Source of the DNA: Clostridium_AI sp002297865
GTDB taxonomy: Bacteria; Bacillota; Clostridia; Lachnospirales; Lachnospiraceae
Direction: 5' to 3'
Length of the DNA: 53,909 nucleotides
Assembly: GCA_937903005.1 (NCBI GenBank)
Contig: CALFNR010000048.1
Span: 1-53,909, forward strand
The translations under genes were made by a program, and so were the position numbers. Shown here piece by piece: positions 7,062 through 15,052 of this stretch (position 1 is the stretch's first letter; each line of letters starts with the position of its first letter). The notes below the pieces were generated by a model, which saw only the letters and a list, made by a program, of their open reading frames with translations, did no database searches and had not been told where the DNA came from.

Positions 7062-8411
7062 TTAGTCGTTTAAAAAGCCTTTGTAGTGACGTACAAGCAT
7101 CATAGATTCAATTTTCTTTAGTGTTTCAATAACAACACCTACAATAATGATAAGCGATGTACCACCGAAAGAAATATTTGCATTGAATACACCTGAAATA
7201 ATGATTGGAATAATACATATAATCGTTAGACCAACTGCACCAATGAAAATAATATACTTAAGTACTTTGTTAAGATAATCTGTAGTAGGTTTTCCTGGAC
7301 GGATACCTGGAATGAATCCACCAGCTTTCTTCATATTATTAGCAACTTCAATTGGGTTGAATGTAATTGAAGTATAGAAATATGCGAAGAAAATAACTAA
7401 TACGATATATGCTACCATACCTAATGTATATTTGAACTCATGAATGTTGCTTACGTTGAACCAAGCATTCTGATTACAAACTTTCAAAAGCTTTTGTACA
7501 ATTGTAGTGCCAGCACCTGATGCAGGCTGCACATTAGCAAACTGAGCAATTACAATTGGGAAAGATAATAATGATCCTGCAAAGATTACAGGGATAACTC
7601 CAGCAGTATTAACTTTCAATGGAATGTTAGTAGACTGACCGCCAACCATTTTTCTGCCTTGAACTTTTTTCGCATACTGAACTGGAATTCTTCTTTCACC
7701 AGCGGATAATACTACAATAAATACTACCATTGCAACTAAAATAGCAATAATAATAATTGCAGCTAAACCACCTTTTGCAATTGTCTTACCGAAAACATAC
7801 TTATCAAATAACGTCTTGAGATCTGATGGTATTTTTGAAACAATGTTTATTAACAAAATAATAGAAATACCATTGCCGACACCCTTTTCTGTTATCTGCT
7901 CACCTAACCACATCAAGAATGATGCACCTGCAGTCATAGATGTTACTACGATAACAGCGTTTGTGAAGTTTAAACCACCTTCTAAGTAACCTTGATTACC
8001 GAAGCCAATTGCCATAGACAAAGCTTCAATGATTGCTAATGCTACAGTTAAGTATCGAGTGTATTCAGCAATTTTCTTACGTCCATCTTCACCGTCTTTT
8101 TGCATTTCTTCCAACTTAGGGATTGCTATTGTCAGCAACTGCATAATAATGGATGATGTAATGTATGGTGTAATATTCAATGCAAAGATTGACATGGTGG
8201 TAAAAGAACCACCAGTCATTGCATCAAAAAAGTTCATTGCAGTTCCATTACTGCCGAACTGTTGCGAAAAAAACTGCGCAACATAATCTCTGTTAACCCC
8301 AGGAGCCGGAAGCTGACATCCAATTCTAACTATAATTAGTGCTACAAAAGTATATAGAATTCTATTTCTAATATCCTTTACTTTCAGAGCGTTTCGGACC
8401 GTCTTAAACAT
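7062..8411 (-). CDS. secY: Preprotein translocase subunit SecY
   Basis: Channel subunit of the SecYEG translocon in the cytoplasmic membrane. 449 residues with about ten hydrophobic segments. It begins MFKTVRNALKVKDIRNRILY and contains the plug region FFDAMTGGSFTTMSIFALNI, the TM2 start TPYITSSIIMQLL, GNGISIILLINI, and the cytosolic loop motifs GERRIPVQYAKKV and FIPGIRPGKPT. ATG lies just after the rplO stop, with a GAGGTGATC site overlapping the rplO end. Last gene before the strong hairpin. Confidence 0.98.
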   Translation of the reverse strand: MFKTVRNALKVKDIRNRILYTFVALIIVRIGCQLPAPGVNRDYVAQFFSQQFGSNGTAMNFFDAMTGGSFTTMSIFALNITPYITSSIIMQLLTIAIPKLEEMQKDGEDGRKKIAEYTRYLTVALAIIEALSMAIGFGNQGYLEGGLNFTNAVIVVTSMTAGASFLMWLGEQITEKGVGNGISIILLINIVSKIPSDLKTLFDKYVFGKTIAKGGLAAIIIIAILVAMVVFIVVLSAGERRIPVQYAKKVQGRKMVGGQSTNIPLKVNTAGVIPVIFAGSLLSFPIVIAQFANVQPASGAGTTIVQKLLKVCNQNAWFNVSNIHEFKYTLGMVAYIVLVIFFAYFYTSITFNPIEVANNMKKAGGFIPGIRPGKPTTDYLNKVLKYIIFIGAVGLTIICIIPIIISGVFNANISFGGTSLIIIVGVVIETLKKIESMMLVRHYKGFLND

Positions 8412-8414
8412 CCC

Positions 8415-8855
8415 CTAGATCACCTCAGCTTTTCCACCAAGAGCTTGAATTTTTTCAGCTGCGGATGCACTATATGCATTCACTTTAACATCAAGTTTCT
8501 TAGTTAGTTCTCCATTTCCAAGAATCTTAACTCCGTCTTTTGGATTCTTAATTATTCCAGTTTCAACTAAGCTAGCAATAGTTACAACTGCGCCATCTTC
8601 AAATCTATTTAATACATCTACGTTGATACCAACGATCTCTTTACTATTTCTGCAAGTGAAGCCTCTCTTAGGAAGTCTTCTGTATAAAGGCATCTGACCA
8701 CCTTCGAAACCTGGTCTTGGAGCTCCTGAACGAGCTTTCTGTCCTTTATGACCTTTACCAGCAGTTTTACCGTTACCTGAACCGTGTCCACGACCTCTTC
8801 TAAAGTTATCGCTCTGTTTAGCACCAACAGCAGGTTTTAATTCTGATAAATTCAT
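8415..8855 (-). CDS. rplO: 50S ribosomal protein L15 (uL15)
   Basis: Large-subunit assembly protein, 146 residues. Canonical start MNLSELKPAVGAK and the Gly/Lys-rich segment RRGRGHGSGNGKTAGKGHKG; FEGGQMPLYRRLPKRGF follows. I chose the ATG eight bases after AGGAGG; a GTG three codons earlier overlaps the Shine-Dalgarno and would add MRK. Between rpmD and secY as usual. Confidence 0.97.
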   Translation of the reverse strand: MNLSELKPAVGAKQSDNFRRGRGHGSGNGKTAGKGHKGQKARSGAPRPGFEGGQMPLYRRLPKRGFTCRNSKEIVGINVDVLNRFEDGAVVTIASLVETGIIKNPKDGVKILGNGELTKKLDVKVNAYSASAAEKIQALGGKAEVI

Positions 8856-8883
8856 CTTGCGCACCTCCTTATAAAGTTATTAA

Positions 8884-9066
8884 TTAAATTTCTTCCACCT
8901 TAACTAAGTGTTTTACATGCCAAAGCATTCCTCTAACAGCATCGTTATCTGGTAATTCAACTGTTGAGTTAGTCTTTTTTAAACCAAGAGCTGTTACAGT
9001 AGCTCTGTGTTTTGGAATAGCACCGATTGTGGATTTTACTAAAGTTACTTTTAACTTGTTTGCCAT
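8884..9066 (-). CDS. rpmD: 50S ribosomal protein L30 (uL30)
   Basis: 60-residue bacterial-length L30: MANKLKVTLVKSTIGAIPKH, then a C-terminal NDAVRGMLWHVKHLVKVEEI. ATG follows AGGAGGATATTATA. Lies 18 bases after rpsE and before rplO, the standard spc order. Confidence 0.97.
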   Translation of the reverse strand: MANKLKVTLVKSTIGAIPKHRATVTALGLKKTNSTVELPDNDAVRGMLWHVKHLVKVEEI

Positions 9067-9084
9067 TATAATATCCTCCTATTC

Positions 9085-9594
9085 TTATAGCTGATCAACG
9101 GAAATTCCGCGAAGTTTAGCTACTTCTTCTGGAGTTTTTAATTGACTTAAACCTTCGATTGTAGCAAGTACAACGTTTTGTTTATTGTTTGAACCTAAAG
9201 ATTTTGTACGGATATTCTTAAGTCCAGCTAACTCTAATACGTTACGAGCAGGACCACCAGCAATGATACCAGTACCTTCTGGTGCTCTCTTTAATAATAC
9301 GTTAGCACTTCCGAATTTTCCTACGAAATCATGAGGAATACTTCCGTTTTCGTCAATTGGTAAGGAAATCATTCTCTTGATTGCATCTTCTTTACCTTTA
9401 CGAATAGCTTCAGGAATTTCAGATGCTTTTCCTAAACCAGCTCCAACGTGTCCATTTTTGTCACCAACAACAACTAATGCAGTAAATCTGAAGTTACGTC
9501 CACCTTTTACTACTTTAGTAACACGTTTGATTGAAACTACTTTATCTTCTAACTCATTTTCGAACTGTGTAGTATCAATGATTGTACGTTTCAT
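9085..9594 (-). CDS. rpsE: 30S ribosomal protein S5 (uS5)
   Basis: Small-subunit protein at the mRNA entry region, important for decoding accuracy. 169 residues. N-terminal double-stranded RNA-binding-like domain (KVVKGGRNFRFTALVVVGD, NGHVGAGLGKASEIPEAIRK) and C-terminal domain (LLKRAPEGTGIIAGGPARNV, SLGSNNKQNVVLATIEGL). ATG follows AGGAGGAGAATAA. Confidence 0.98.
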   Translation of the reverse strand: MKRTIIDTTQFENELEDKVVSIKRVTKVVKGGRNFRFTALVVVGDKNGHVGAGLGKASEIPEAIRKGKEDAIKRMISLPIDENGSIPHDFVGKFGSANVLLKRAPEGTGIIAGGPARNVLELAGLKNIRTKSLGSNNKQNVVLATIEGLSQLKTPEEVAKLRGISVDQL

Positions 9595-9610
9595 TTATTC
9601 TCCTCCTTGC

Positions 9611-9979
9611 CTAGAATTGTAGACCAGCTTCTCTAGCTGCATCTGCTAATGCTTTAATTTTTCCTTGATAAATAAATCCGCCTCTATCGAAGACAACTTC
9701 TGTGATGCCTTTTTCAACAGCTTTTTTACCGATTACAGTTCCAACATAAGCTGCAGCTGCAACATCATTTGTCTTATCAAGCTCAGATTTCACTTCTTTA
9801 TCTAATGTTGAAGCAGCTACTAATGTATTACCAGCAACATCATCGATGATCTGTGCATACATATGGTTGTTACTTCTGAACACAGCTAAACGTGGTCTCT
9901 CAGCAGTTCCGGCAAAGCGATTACGAATTCTTCTATGCTTATTTACACGAACTTTACTTCTTGATTCTTTACTAACCAT
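9611..9979 (-). CDS. rplR: 50S ribosomal protein L18 (uL18)
   Basis: 5S rRNA-binding protein of the central protuberance. 122 residues: basic N-terminus SKVRVNKHRRIRNRFAGTAE, then RPRLAVFRSNNHMYAQIIDD and the C-terminal FDRGGFIYQGKIKALADAAR. ATG follows AAGGAGTGAAATCAGG. Between rplF and rpsE. Confidence 0.98.
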   Translation of the reverse strand: MVSKESRSKVRVNKHRRIRNRFAGTAERPRLAVFRSNNHMYAQIIDDVAGNTLVAASTLDKEVKSELDKTNDVAAAAYVGTVIGKKAVEKGITEVVFDRGGFIYQGKIKALADAAREAGLQF

Positions 9980-9998
9980 CCTGATTTCACTCCTTTAA

Positions 9999-10541
9999 CT
10001 ATTTCTTACCAGTCTTACCAACCTTACGTCTAATAACCTCATCAGCATATTTGATACCTTTACCTTTGTAAGGTTCTGGAGCTCTTTTTTCTCTGATTTC
10101 AGCAGCGTATTGGCCAACTTTTTCTTTATCTATACCTTTAACAATGATCTTGTTTTGTCCTTCAACAACAACTTCAAGACCTTCTGGATCTTCCATCTGA
10201 ACTGGATGTGAGTAGCCAAGGGATAAGTCAAGAACTTTACCTTTTTTAGCAGCTCTGTAACCAACACCGTTGATTTCAAGAACTTTTTCATATCCGTTAG
10301 TAACACCAATAATCATGTTGTTAATAAGTGTTCTTGTTAAACCGTGTAATGATTTCATTTTCTTTAAATCATTAGGTCTGGAAACAGTGATTGTGTCACC
10401 TTCCATAGCGATATTCATTTCTGAAGGTAATACTCTTTCAAGTGTTCCCTTAGGACCTTTTACAGTCACTTTATTATTTTCTGCAATATCAACAGTTACG
10501 CCTGCTGGTACCGCGATAGGCATTCTTCCTATACGTGACAT
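9999..10541 (-). CDS. rplF: 50S ribosomal protein L6 (uL6)
   Basis: Large-subunit protein near the factor-binding site. 180 residues with two repeated folds; canonical MSRIGRMPIAVPAGV, then GVTNGYEKVLEINGVGYRA and the C-terminal PEPYKGKGIKYADEVIRRK. ATG follows CGGAGGTGCGGGC. It is preceded by a 178-base structured spacer instead of the usual few bases. Confidence 0.98.
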   Translation of the reverse strand: MSRIGRMPIAVPAGVTVDIAENNKVTVKGPKGTLERVLPSEMNIAMEGDTITVSRPNDLKKMKSLHGLTRTLINNMIIGVTNGYEKVLEINGVGYRAAKKGKVLDLSLGYSHPVQMEDPEGLEVVVEGQNKIIVKGIDKEKVGQYAAEIREKRAPEPYKGKGIKYADEVIRRKVGKTGKK

Positions 10542-10719
10542 GCCCGCACCTCCGTAATTTTCTAATCTATTTTTTGTTTACAGCTTCATTTTAAATGCTT
10601 TCACTTAAGAACGCAATAAATTTCGTAAGAATTACGAATTAAATTTATTCCAGTAAAGCCAGCTTACCGAGCCAGCCAGAACACCTCCAGCCGGCTGGCA
10701 AGAAAATGCTATGCATTTC
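10542..10719 (-). promoter_or_regulatory. Structured spacer between rpsH and rplF
   Basis: 178 bases without a gene. On the transcribed strand it has a 12-base palindrome CCAGCCGGCTGG (about 10688-10699) and further complementary GGCTGGC/GCTGGC copies at about 10660-10680. A second stem follows, CGTAA/TTACG extended by AATAAATTT/AAATTTATT (about 10615-10651). There is no T-run, so it is not an ordinary terminator. Possible autoregulatory leader, RNase site or small palindromic insertion. Confidence 0.4.
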
Positions 10720-11121
10720 CTACCATACGAAAGCTAAAACTTCTCCACCAACATTCATTTTTCTTGCTTCTTTATCAGTGATAACACCTTTGTTTGTAGA
10801 GATAATTGCTACACCAAGACCACCTAATACTCTAGGAAGTTCTTCTGCGTTAGCGTACACACGAAGACCTGGTTTAGAAATTCTCTTAAGTCCAGAAATA
10901 ACTTTAACGTTTTTGTCTGCACCATATTTTAAAGTGATATGAATTGATTTGAATCCACCGATTTCTTCAATCTCATATTTTTTGATATAACCTTCTTTAT
11001 ATAAAATGTCCGCAATTGCTATCTTCATTTTTGAAGCAGGTACATCTACAGTATCATGTTTTGCAGTGTTTGCATTACGAATTCTTGTAAGCATATCTGC
11101 GATTGGATCACTCATTGTCAT
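10720..11121 (-). CDS. rpsH: 30S ribosomal protein S8 (uS8)
   Basis: 16S rRNA-binding protein of the small-subunit body and, in E. coli, the autoregulator of the spc operon. 133 residues: MTMSDPIADMLTRIRNANTA, GLKRISKPGLRVYANAEELP and the C-terminal STNKGVITDKEARKMNVGGE, ending VLAFVW. The first ATG (ten bases after GGAGG) is preferred over the ATG two codons later. Confidence 0.98.
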   Translation of the reverse strand: MTMSDPIADMLTRIRNANTAKHDTVDVPASKMKIAIADILYKEGYIKKYEIEEIGGFKSIHITLKYGADKNVKVISGLKRISKPGLRVYANAEELPRVLGGLGVAIISTNKGVITDKEARKMNVGGEVLAFVW

Positions 11122-11147
11122 TGTTTGTTTGCCTCCTTCCTTTTATC

Positions 11148-11333
11148 CTACCAACTTGCTTTCTTAACACCTGGGATTTGGCCCTTGTATGCTAATTCAC
11201 GGAAACAGATACGGCAGATTCCGTATTTTCTTAAATAAGCATGTGGACGTCCACAGATTCTACAACGGCTGTATTCTCTTGTTGAGAATTTTGCTGGGCG
11301 TTGTTGTTTTACTTTCATAGAAGTTTTAGCCAT
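11148..11333 (-). CDS. rpsN: 30S ribosomal protein S14, zinc-binding type Z (uS14)
   Basis: 61-residue small-subunit head protein. It has CRICGRPHAYLRKYGICRIC, that is two CxxC pairs holding zinc, typical of type Z S14, and the family start MAKTSMKVKQQRPAKFSTRE. ATG follows GGAGGATGTATC. Between rplE and rpsH. The zinc-independent paralogue, if any, is not in this window. Confidence 0.97.
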   Translation of the reverse strand: MAKTSMKVKQQRPAKFSTREYSRCRICGRPHAYLRKYGICRICFRELAYKGQIPGVKKASW

Positions 11334-11348
11334 GATACATCCTCCTTA

Positions 11349-11888
11349 TTATTTCTTAAATGGCATACCGAATTGTGCTAATAGTTCACGAGCTTCTTCG
11401 TCTGTTTTAGCAGTAGTTACGAAACAAATATCCATACCACGTACTTTATCAACTTTATCGTATTCGATTTCAGGGAAGATAAGCTGTTCTTTAATGCCTA
11501 AAGAATAGTTTCCTCTACCATCGAAAGCGTTAGGATTAACACCTCTAAAGTCACGTACACGAGGTAATGCTAAGTTGATAAGACGATCAGCGAATTCATA
11601 CATTCTTTCGCCTCTTAATGTTACTTTACATCCGATTGCCATACCTTCTCTGATTTTGAAGTTCGCTACAGATTTTTTAGCTCTTGTAAGAACTACTTTC
11701 TGACCAGCGATGATTTCAAGATCTTTAACAGCAGTTTCAAGTAATTTGGAGTTATCTTTTGCTTCTCCAACACCCATGTTGATTACGATTTTATCAAGTT
11801 TAGGTACTTCCATAACGTTCTTGTATCCAAACTTTTTAGTCATGCTTTCTACAATTTCACTTTTATAAGTTTCTTTTAATCTAGCCAC
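11349..11888 (-). CDS. rplE: 50S ribosomal protein L5 (uL5)
   Basis: 5S rRNA-binding protein contacting the P-site tRNA. 179 residues: MGYKNVMEVPKL-like block near 20, KIVINMGVGEAKDN, FREGMAIGCKVTLRGERMYE and LPRVRDFRGVNPNAFDGRGN. It starts with GTG seven bases after GGAGG (MARLKETYKSEIVE). Confidence 0.98.
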   Translation of the reverse strand: MARLKETYKSEIVESMTKKFGYKNVMEVPKLDKIVINMGVGEAKDNSKLLETAVKDLEIIAGQKVVLTRAKKSVANFKIREGMAIGCKVTLRGERMYEFADRLINLALPRVRDFRGVNPNAFDGRGNYSLGIKEQLIFPEIEYDKVDKVRGMDICFVTTAKTDEEARELLAQFGMPFKK

Positions 11889-11908
11889 AACGTTACCTCC
11901 TTCCTTAA

Positions 11909-12214
11909 TTAATCAATAACTTCGCCAGTAGATTTGGCTACACGTACTTTTTTATCACCATCAAGTTTAAAACCGATTCTAGTAGCTTTACCCTTATGAG
12001 AGTACATAACGTTAGAAATGTCAATAGCTGCTTCTTTCTTTACGATACCACCTTGAGGATTAGCTTGACTAGGTTTAGCATGTTTAGTTACTTGGTTAAT
12101 ACCTTCAACTATAACTTTACCTTCTTTTACGGAAAGAACTTTACCTTCTTTGCCTTTATCTTTACCAGCGATAACTTTAACCATGTCGCCTTTTTTGATC
12201 TTCATAGTTGCCAC
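11909..12214 (-). CDS. rplX: 50S ribosomal protein L24 (uL24)
   Basis: Assembly-initiating large-subunit protein with an N-terminal KOW motif: KKGDMVKVIAGKDKGKEGKV, then the conserved EGINQVTKHAKPSQANPQGG. I chose a GTG eight bases after AGGAGG, giving MATMKIKKGD and 101 residues. A GTG three codons upstream overlaps the Shine-Dalgarno, and the ATG three codons downstream has 17-base spacing. Confidence 0.95.
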   Translation of the reverse strand: MATMKIKKGDMVKVIAGKDKGKEGKVLSVKEGKVIVEGINQVTKHAKPSQANPQGGIVKKEAAIDISNVMYSHKGKATRIGFKLDGDKKVRVAKSTGEVID

Positions 12215-12227
12215 TCTCGACACCTCC

Positions 12228-12596
12228 TTATAATACTTCTGGTGCTAATGAAACGATTTTCATGAACTGTTTTTCTCTCAATTCTCTTGCAACAGGCCCA
12301 AAGATACGAGTTCCTCTTGGGTTTTTGTCATCTTTAATGATAACAGCTGCATTTTCATCGAATCTAATATATGAACCGTCTTTACGACGTGTGCTCTTTA
12401 CTGTACGAACTACAACAGCTTTTACAACGTCACCTTTTTTTACAACTCCGCCTGGTGTTGCATCTTTGACTGTAGCAACGATAACATCACCGATTGCAGC
12501 ATATCTTCTAGTAGAACCGCCTAATACTCTAATGCAAAGTAATTCTTTCGCACCAGTATTATCAGCAACTCTTAGTCTTGATTCTTGTTGGATCAT
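12228..12596 (-). CDS. rplN: 50S ribosomal protein L14 (uL14)
   Basis: Large-subunit protein at the intersubunit face. 122 residues, the exact family length: MIQQESRLRVADNTGAKELL, GDVIVATVKDATPGGVVKKG, FDENAAVIIKDDKNPRGTRI and a C-terminal FMKIVSLAPEVL. ATG follows AAAGGAGTATATTAGC. Confidence 0.98.
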   Translation of the reverse strand: MIQQESRLRVADNTGAKELLCIRVLGGSTRRYAAIGDVIVATVKDATPGGVVKKGDVVKAVVVRTVKSTRRKDGSYIRFDENAAVIIKDDKNPRGTRIFGPVARELREKQFMKIVSLAPEVL

Positions 12597-12617
12597 GCTA
12601 ATATACTCCTTTCAGCA

Positions 12618-12872
12618 CTATTTTGCTCTTTCAATAATTTCAACAAGTCTCCATCTCTTATCTTTAGATAATGGTCTTGTTTCCATAACTTTTACTCTAT
12701 CGCCGATTTTACATTCGTTATTTTCGTCATGAGCTTTTAATTTGTAAGTTCTTTTAACGATTTTATTGTAAAGTGGATGTTTTACGTTATCTACTACTGC
12801 AACAACGATTGTTTTGTCCATTTTATCACTTACGACTTTACCTGTACGAGTCTTTCTAAGGTTTCTTTCCAC
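12618..12872 (-). CDS. rpsQ: 30S ribosomal protein S17 (uS17)
   Basis: 84-residue OB-fold 16S rRNA-binding protein: RNLRKTRTGKVVSDKMDKTI, then HPLYNKIVKRTYKLKAHDEN and METRPLSKDKRWRLVEI. GTG start preceded by AAAGGAGAATTGTT. Between rpmC and rplN. Confidence 0.97.
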   Translation of the reverse strand: MERNLRKTRTGKVVSDKMDKTIVVAVVDNVKHPLYNKIVKRTYKLKAHDENNECKIGDRVKVMETRPLSKDKRWRLVEIIERAK

Positions 12873-12924
12873 AACAATTCTCCTTTCTATTCAACTTGAT
12901 ATACCATTTATATGAAACGTCCAA

Positions 12925-13128
12925 TTAAGCGTTAGCTTTTGCAGAAATTACAGTCTGAATTCTAGCAATGTTTTTTCTAACTTCTTTAATTCTGCTGGTA
13001 TTATCTAATTGATTTGTTGCGTTCTGGAATCTTAAATTAAAAAGTTCCTTTTTAGCAGCTACTAATTCTTCATTTAACTCAACTACTGATTTTTCATTTA
13101 ATTCTTGTACGAAATTCTTACTCTTCAC
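12925..13128 (-). CDS. rpmC: 50S ribosomal protein L29 (uL29)
   Basis: 67-residue two-helix protein near the exit tunnel, a docking point for trigger factor and SRP: ELNEELVAAKKELFNLRFQN, then NTSRIKEVRKNIARIQTVIS. I chose the GTG eight bases after GGAGG (MKSKNFVQEL). The gene overlaps the end of rplP by eleven bases, so it is translationally coupled. Confidence 0.95.
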   Translation of the reverse strand: MKSKNFVQELNEKSVVELNEELVAAKKELFNLRFQNATNQLDNTSRIKEVRKNIARIQTVISAKANA

Positions 13129-13555
13129 TGCCCGCACCTCCTTCTAAGTCTGCGCGAGAAACTACTTTACACTTAACTGGTAACTTGTGTGTAGCAAGAC
13201 GTAGGGCTTCTCTTGCAACTTCTTCAGCTACTCCAGAGATTTCGAACATTACACGTCCTGGTTTAACTACAGCTACCCAGTATTCTAAGGAACCTTTACC
13301 GGAACCCATACGAGTTTCTGCTGGTTTATTTGTTACTGGCTTATCAGGGAAAATCTTAATCCATACTTTACCACCACGTTTGATGTAACGAGTCATCGCA
13401 ATACGGGCAGCTTCGATTTGGTTGGACTTAATCCAGCCAGATTCTAAGGCAACAATACCATATTCGCCGTAAGAAATCTTATTTCCTCTAGTTGCTTTTC
13501 CTCTCATGGAACCACGGAACTGTTTACGACGTTTTACTCTCTTAGGCATTAACAT
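13118..13555 (-). CDS. rplP: 50S ribosomal protein L16 (uL16)
   Basis: Large-subunit protein at the A-site tRNA elbow. 145 residues: MLMPKRVKRRKQFRGSMRGK, then KIFPDKPVTNKPAETRMGSG and a C-terminal KLPVKCKVV. The ATG overlaps the rpsC stop (TAATG). The arginine in RMGSGKGSLEYWVAVVKPGR, the site hydroxylated in some bacteria, is present. Confidence 0.97.
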   Translation of the reverse strand: MLMPKRVKRRKQFRGSMRGKATRGNKISYGEYGIVALESGWIKSNQIEAARIAMTRYIKRGGKVWIKIFPDKPVTNKPAETRMGSGKGSLEYWVAVVKPGRVMFEISGVAEEVAREALRLATHKLPVKCKVVSRADLEGGAGSEE

Positions 13556-14214
13556 TATTTATCGCTCCCTTCCTTTTTAACTGCTTTTGTTGGAAGAACT
13601 TCACCATGGTAAATCCAGACTTTAACACCTGTTTTACCGTAAGTTGTATTTGCTTCTGCAAAACCGTAATCGATATCTGCACGTAGTGTCTGTAGTGGAA
13701 TAGTACCTTCACTATAGAACTCTGTACGAGCCATATCAGCACCGCCTAAACGTCCGGATACGGAAGTTTTGATACCTTTAGCACCACTCTTCATAGCTCT
13801 TGACATACAAGATTTCATAGCTCTTCTGAAAGAGATACGGTTTTCAAGCTGTTGAGCGATATTTTCAGCAACTAACTGTGCGTTGTTATCTGGTCTTTTC
13901 ACTTCTTTGATATCAACTAATACTTTAGCACTTGTATATTTCGCTAATTCAACTTTTAATTTTTCGATTTCAGAACCGCCTTTACCAATTACAACACCTG
14001 GTTTAGCAGTATGGATAATAACTTTTAATCTATCCACAGCTCTTTCTAATTCGATTCTTGCAATTCCTGCATTGTATAATTTATTCTTTAAGAATTCTCT
14101 GATTTTATAATCTTCGACTAATTTGTCAGCAAAATCAGCTTCAGCATACCAATTAGAGTCCCAATCTTTGATAACACCGACTCTTAAGCCGTGAGGATTA
14201 ACTTTTTGTCCCAT
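13555..14214 (-). CDS. rpsC: 30S ribosomal protein S3 (uS3)
   Basis: mRNA-entry protein of the small subunit. 219 residues: MGQKVNPHGLRVGVIKDWDS, the KH motif VIIHTAKPGVVIGKGGSEIE, then AMKSGAKGIKTSVSGRLGGA and YGKTGVKVWIYHGE near the C-terminus. ATG follows GGAGGGCAATA. Overlaps rplP by one base. Confidence 0.98.
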   Translation of the reverse strand: MGQKVNPHGLRVGVIKDWDSNWYAEADFADKLVEDYKIREFLKNKLYNAGIARIELERAVDRLKVIIHTAKPGVVIGKGGSEIEKLKVELAKYTSAKVLVDIKEVKRPDNNAQLVAENIAQQLENRISFRRAMKSCMSRAMKSGAKGIKTSVSGRLGGADMARTEFYSEGTIPLQTLRADIDYGFAEANTTYGKTGVKVWIYHGEVLPTKAVKKEGSDK

Positions 14215-14225
14215 TATTGCCCTCC

Positions 14226-14615
14226 TTATCTTTCATCAAGCACGATAGTGATGTGGCTCATTCTCTTTTCGATTCTGTAAGCTCTACCCTGTGCTCTTGG
14301 TCTGATTCTCTTCATTGTTGGTCCCTTGTTAGCATAACAAGCTGCAACATAAAGGTTTTCTGGATTCATACCGTTATTGTTTTCAGCATTTGCGATTGCA
14401 GATTTTAATAACTTCTCTATCAATGTTGATGCATATCTTGGATTATATGCTAAAATACCAAGTGCTGTTTGTACATCCTTGCCTCTGATTGCGTCTAAAA
14501 CGAAGCCTGCTTTACGAGTTGAAACTCTAGCGTAAGATAATTTCGCAGATGGTCTATTATCTCTCTGGTTTTCGTTTCTTTCTCTTTTTATCTGGGATCT
14601 ATGTCCTTTTGCCAT
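14226..14615 (-). CDS. rplV: 50S ribosomal protein L22 (uL22)
   Basis: 129 residues; its beta-hairpin lines the exit tunnel. Family blocks are AKLSYARVSTRKAGFVLDAI, LLKSAIANAENNNGMNPENL and a C-terminal KRIRPRAQGRAYRIEKRMSH. It has an extended basic N-terminus (MAKGHRSQIKRERNENQRDN) of about 25 residues before the canonical fold. ATG follows AAAGGAGGTTACATCC. Confidence 0.97.
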   Translation of the reverse strand: MAKGHRSQIKRERNENQRDNRPSAKLSYARVSTRKAGFVLDAIRGKDVQTALGILAYNPRYASTLIEKLLKSAIANAENNNGMNPENLYVAACYANKGPTMKRIRPRAQGRAYRIEKRMSHITIVLDER

Positions 14616-14681
14616 GGATGTAACCTCCTTTCAAACTATACGTTCTCTACAAATTTATATCGAATGAAGATGTTATGAAAA

Positions 14682-14960
14682 CTATCTTCTACCTTTTTTC
14701 TCGTCCTTACCGTGACCTCTGTAAGTTCTTGTTGCAACGAACTCACCTAATTTGTGTCCTACCATATCTTCAGTAACATATACTGGAACATGTTTTCTAC
14801 CATCATGAACTGCAATTGTATGTCCCACGAATGAAGGGAAGATTGTAGAACGACGTGACCAAGTCTTAATAACACTCTTATCGCCAGCTGCATTCATAGC
14901 ATCTACTTTTTTTAATAAGTGCTCATCAGCGAATGGTCCCTTTTTTAATGAACGTGCCAT
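14682..14960 (-). CDS. rpsS: 30S ribosomal protein S19 (uS19)
   Basis: 92-residue small-subunit head protein: MARSLKKGPFADEHLLKKVD, then TWSRRSTIFPSFVGHTIAVH and VTEDMVGHKLGEFVATRTYR. ATG follows AAGGAGGTCAAAACCT. Between rplB and rplV. Confidence 0.98.
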   Translation of the reverse strand: MARSLKKGPFADEHLLKKVDAMNAAGDKSVIKTWSRRSTIFPSFVGHTIAVHDGRKHVPVYVTEDMVGHKLGEFVATRTYRGHGKDEKKGRR

Positions 14961-15052
14961 AGGTTTTGACCTCCTTATATTTCAATCGAACTTTTGCCTT
15001 ATGGTCGAGCCAATAAGCAAATCACGAACTTTTGTTAATACTTTACGAGCGA

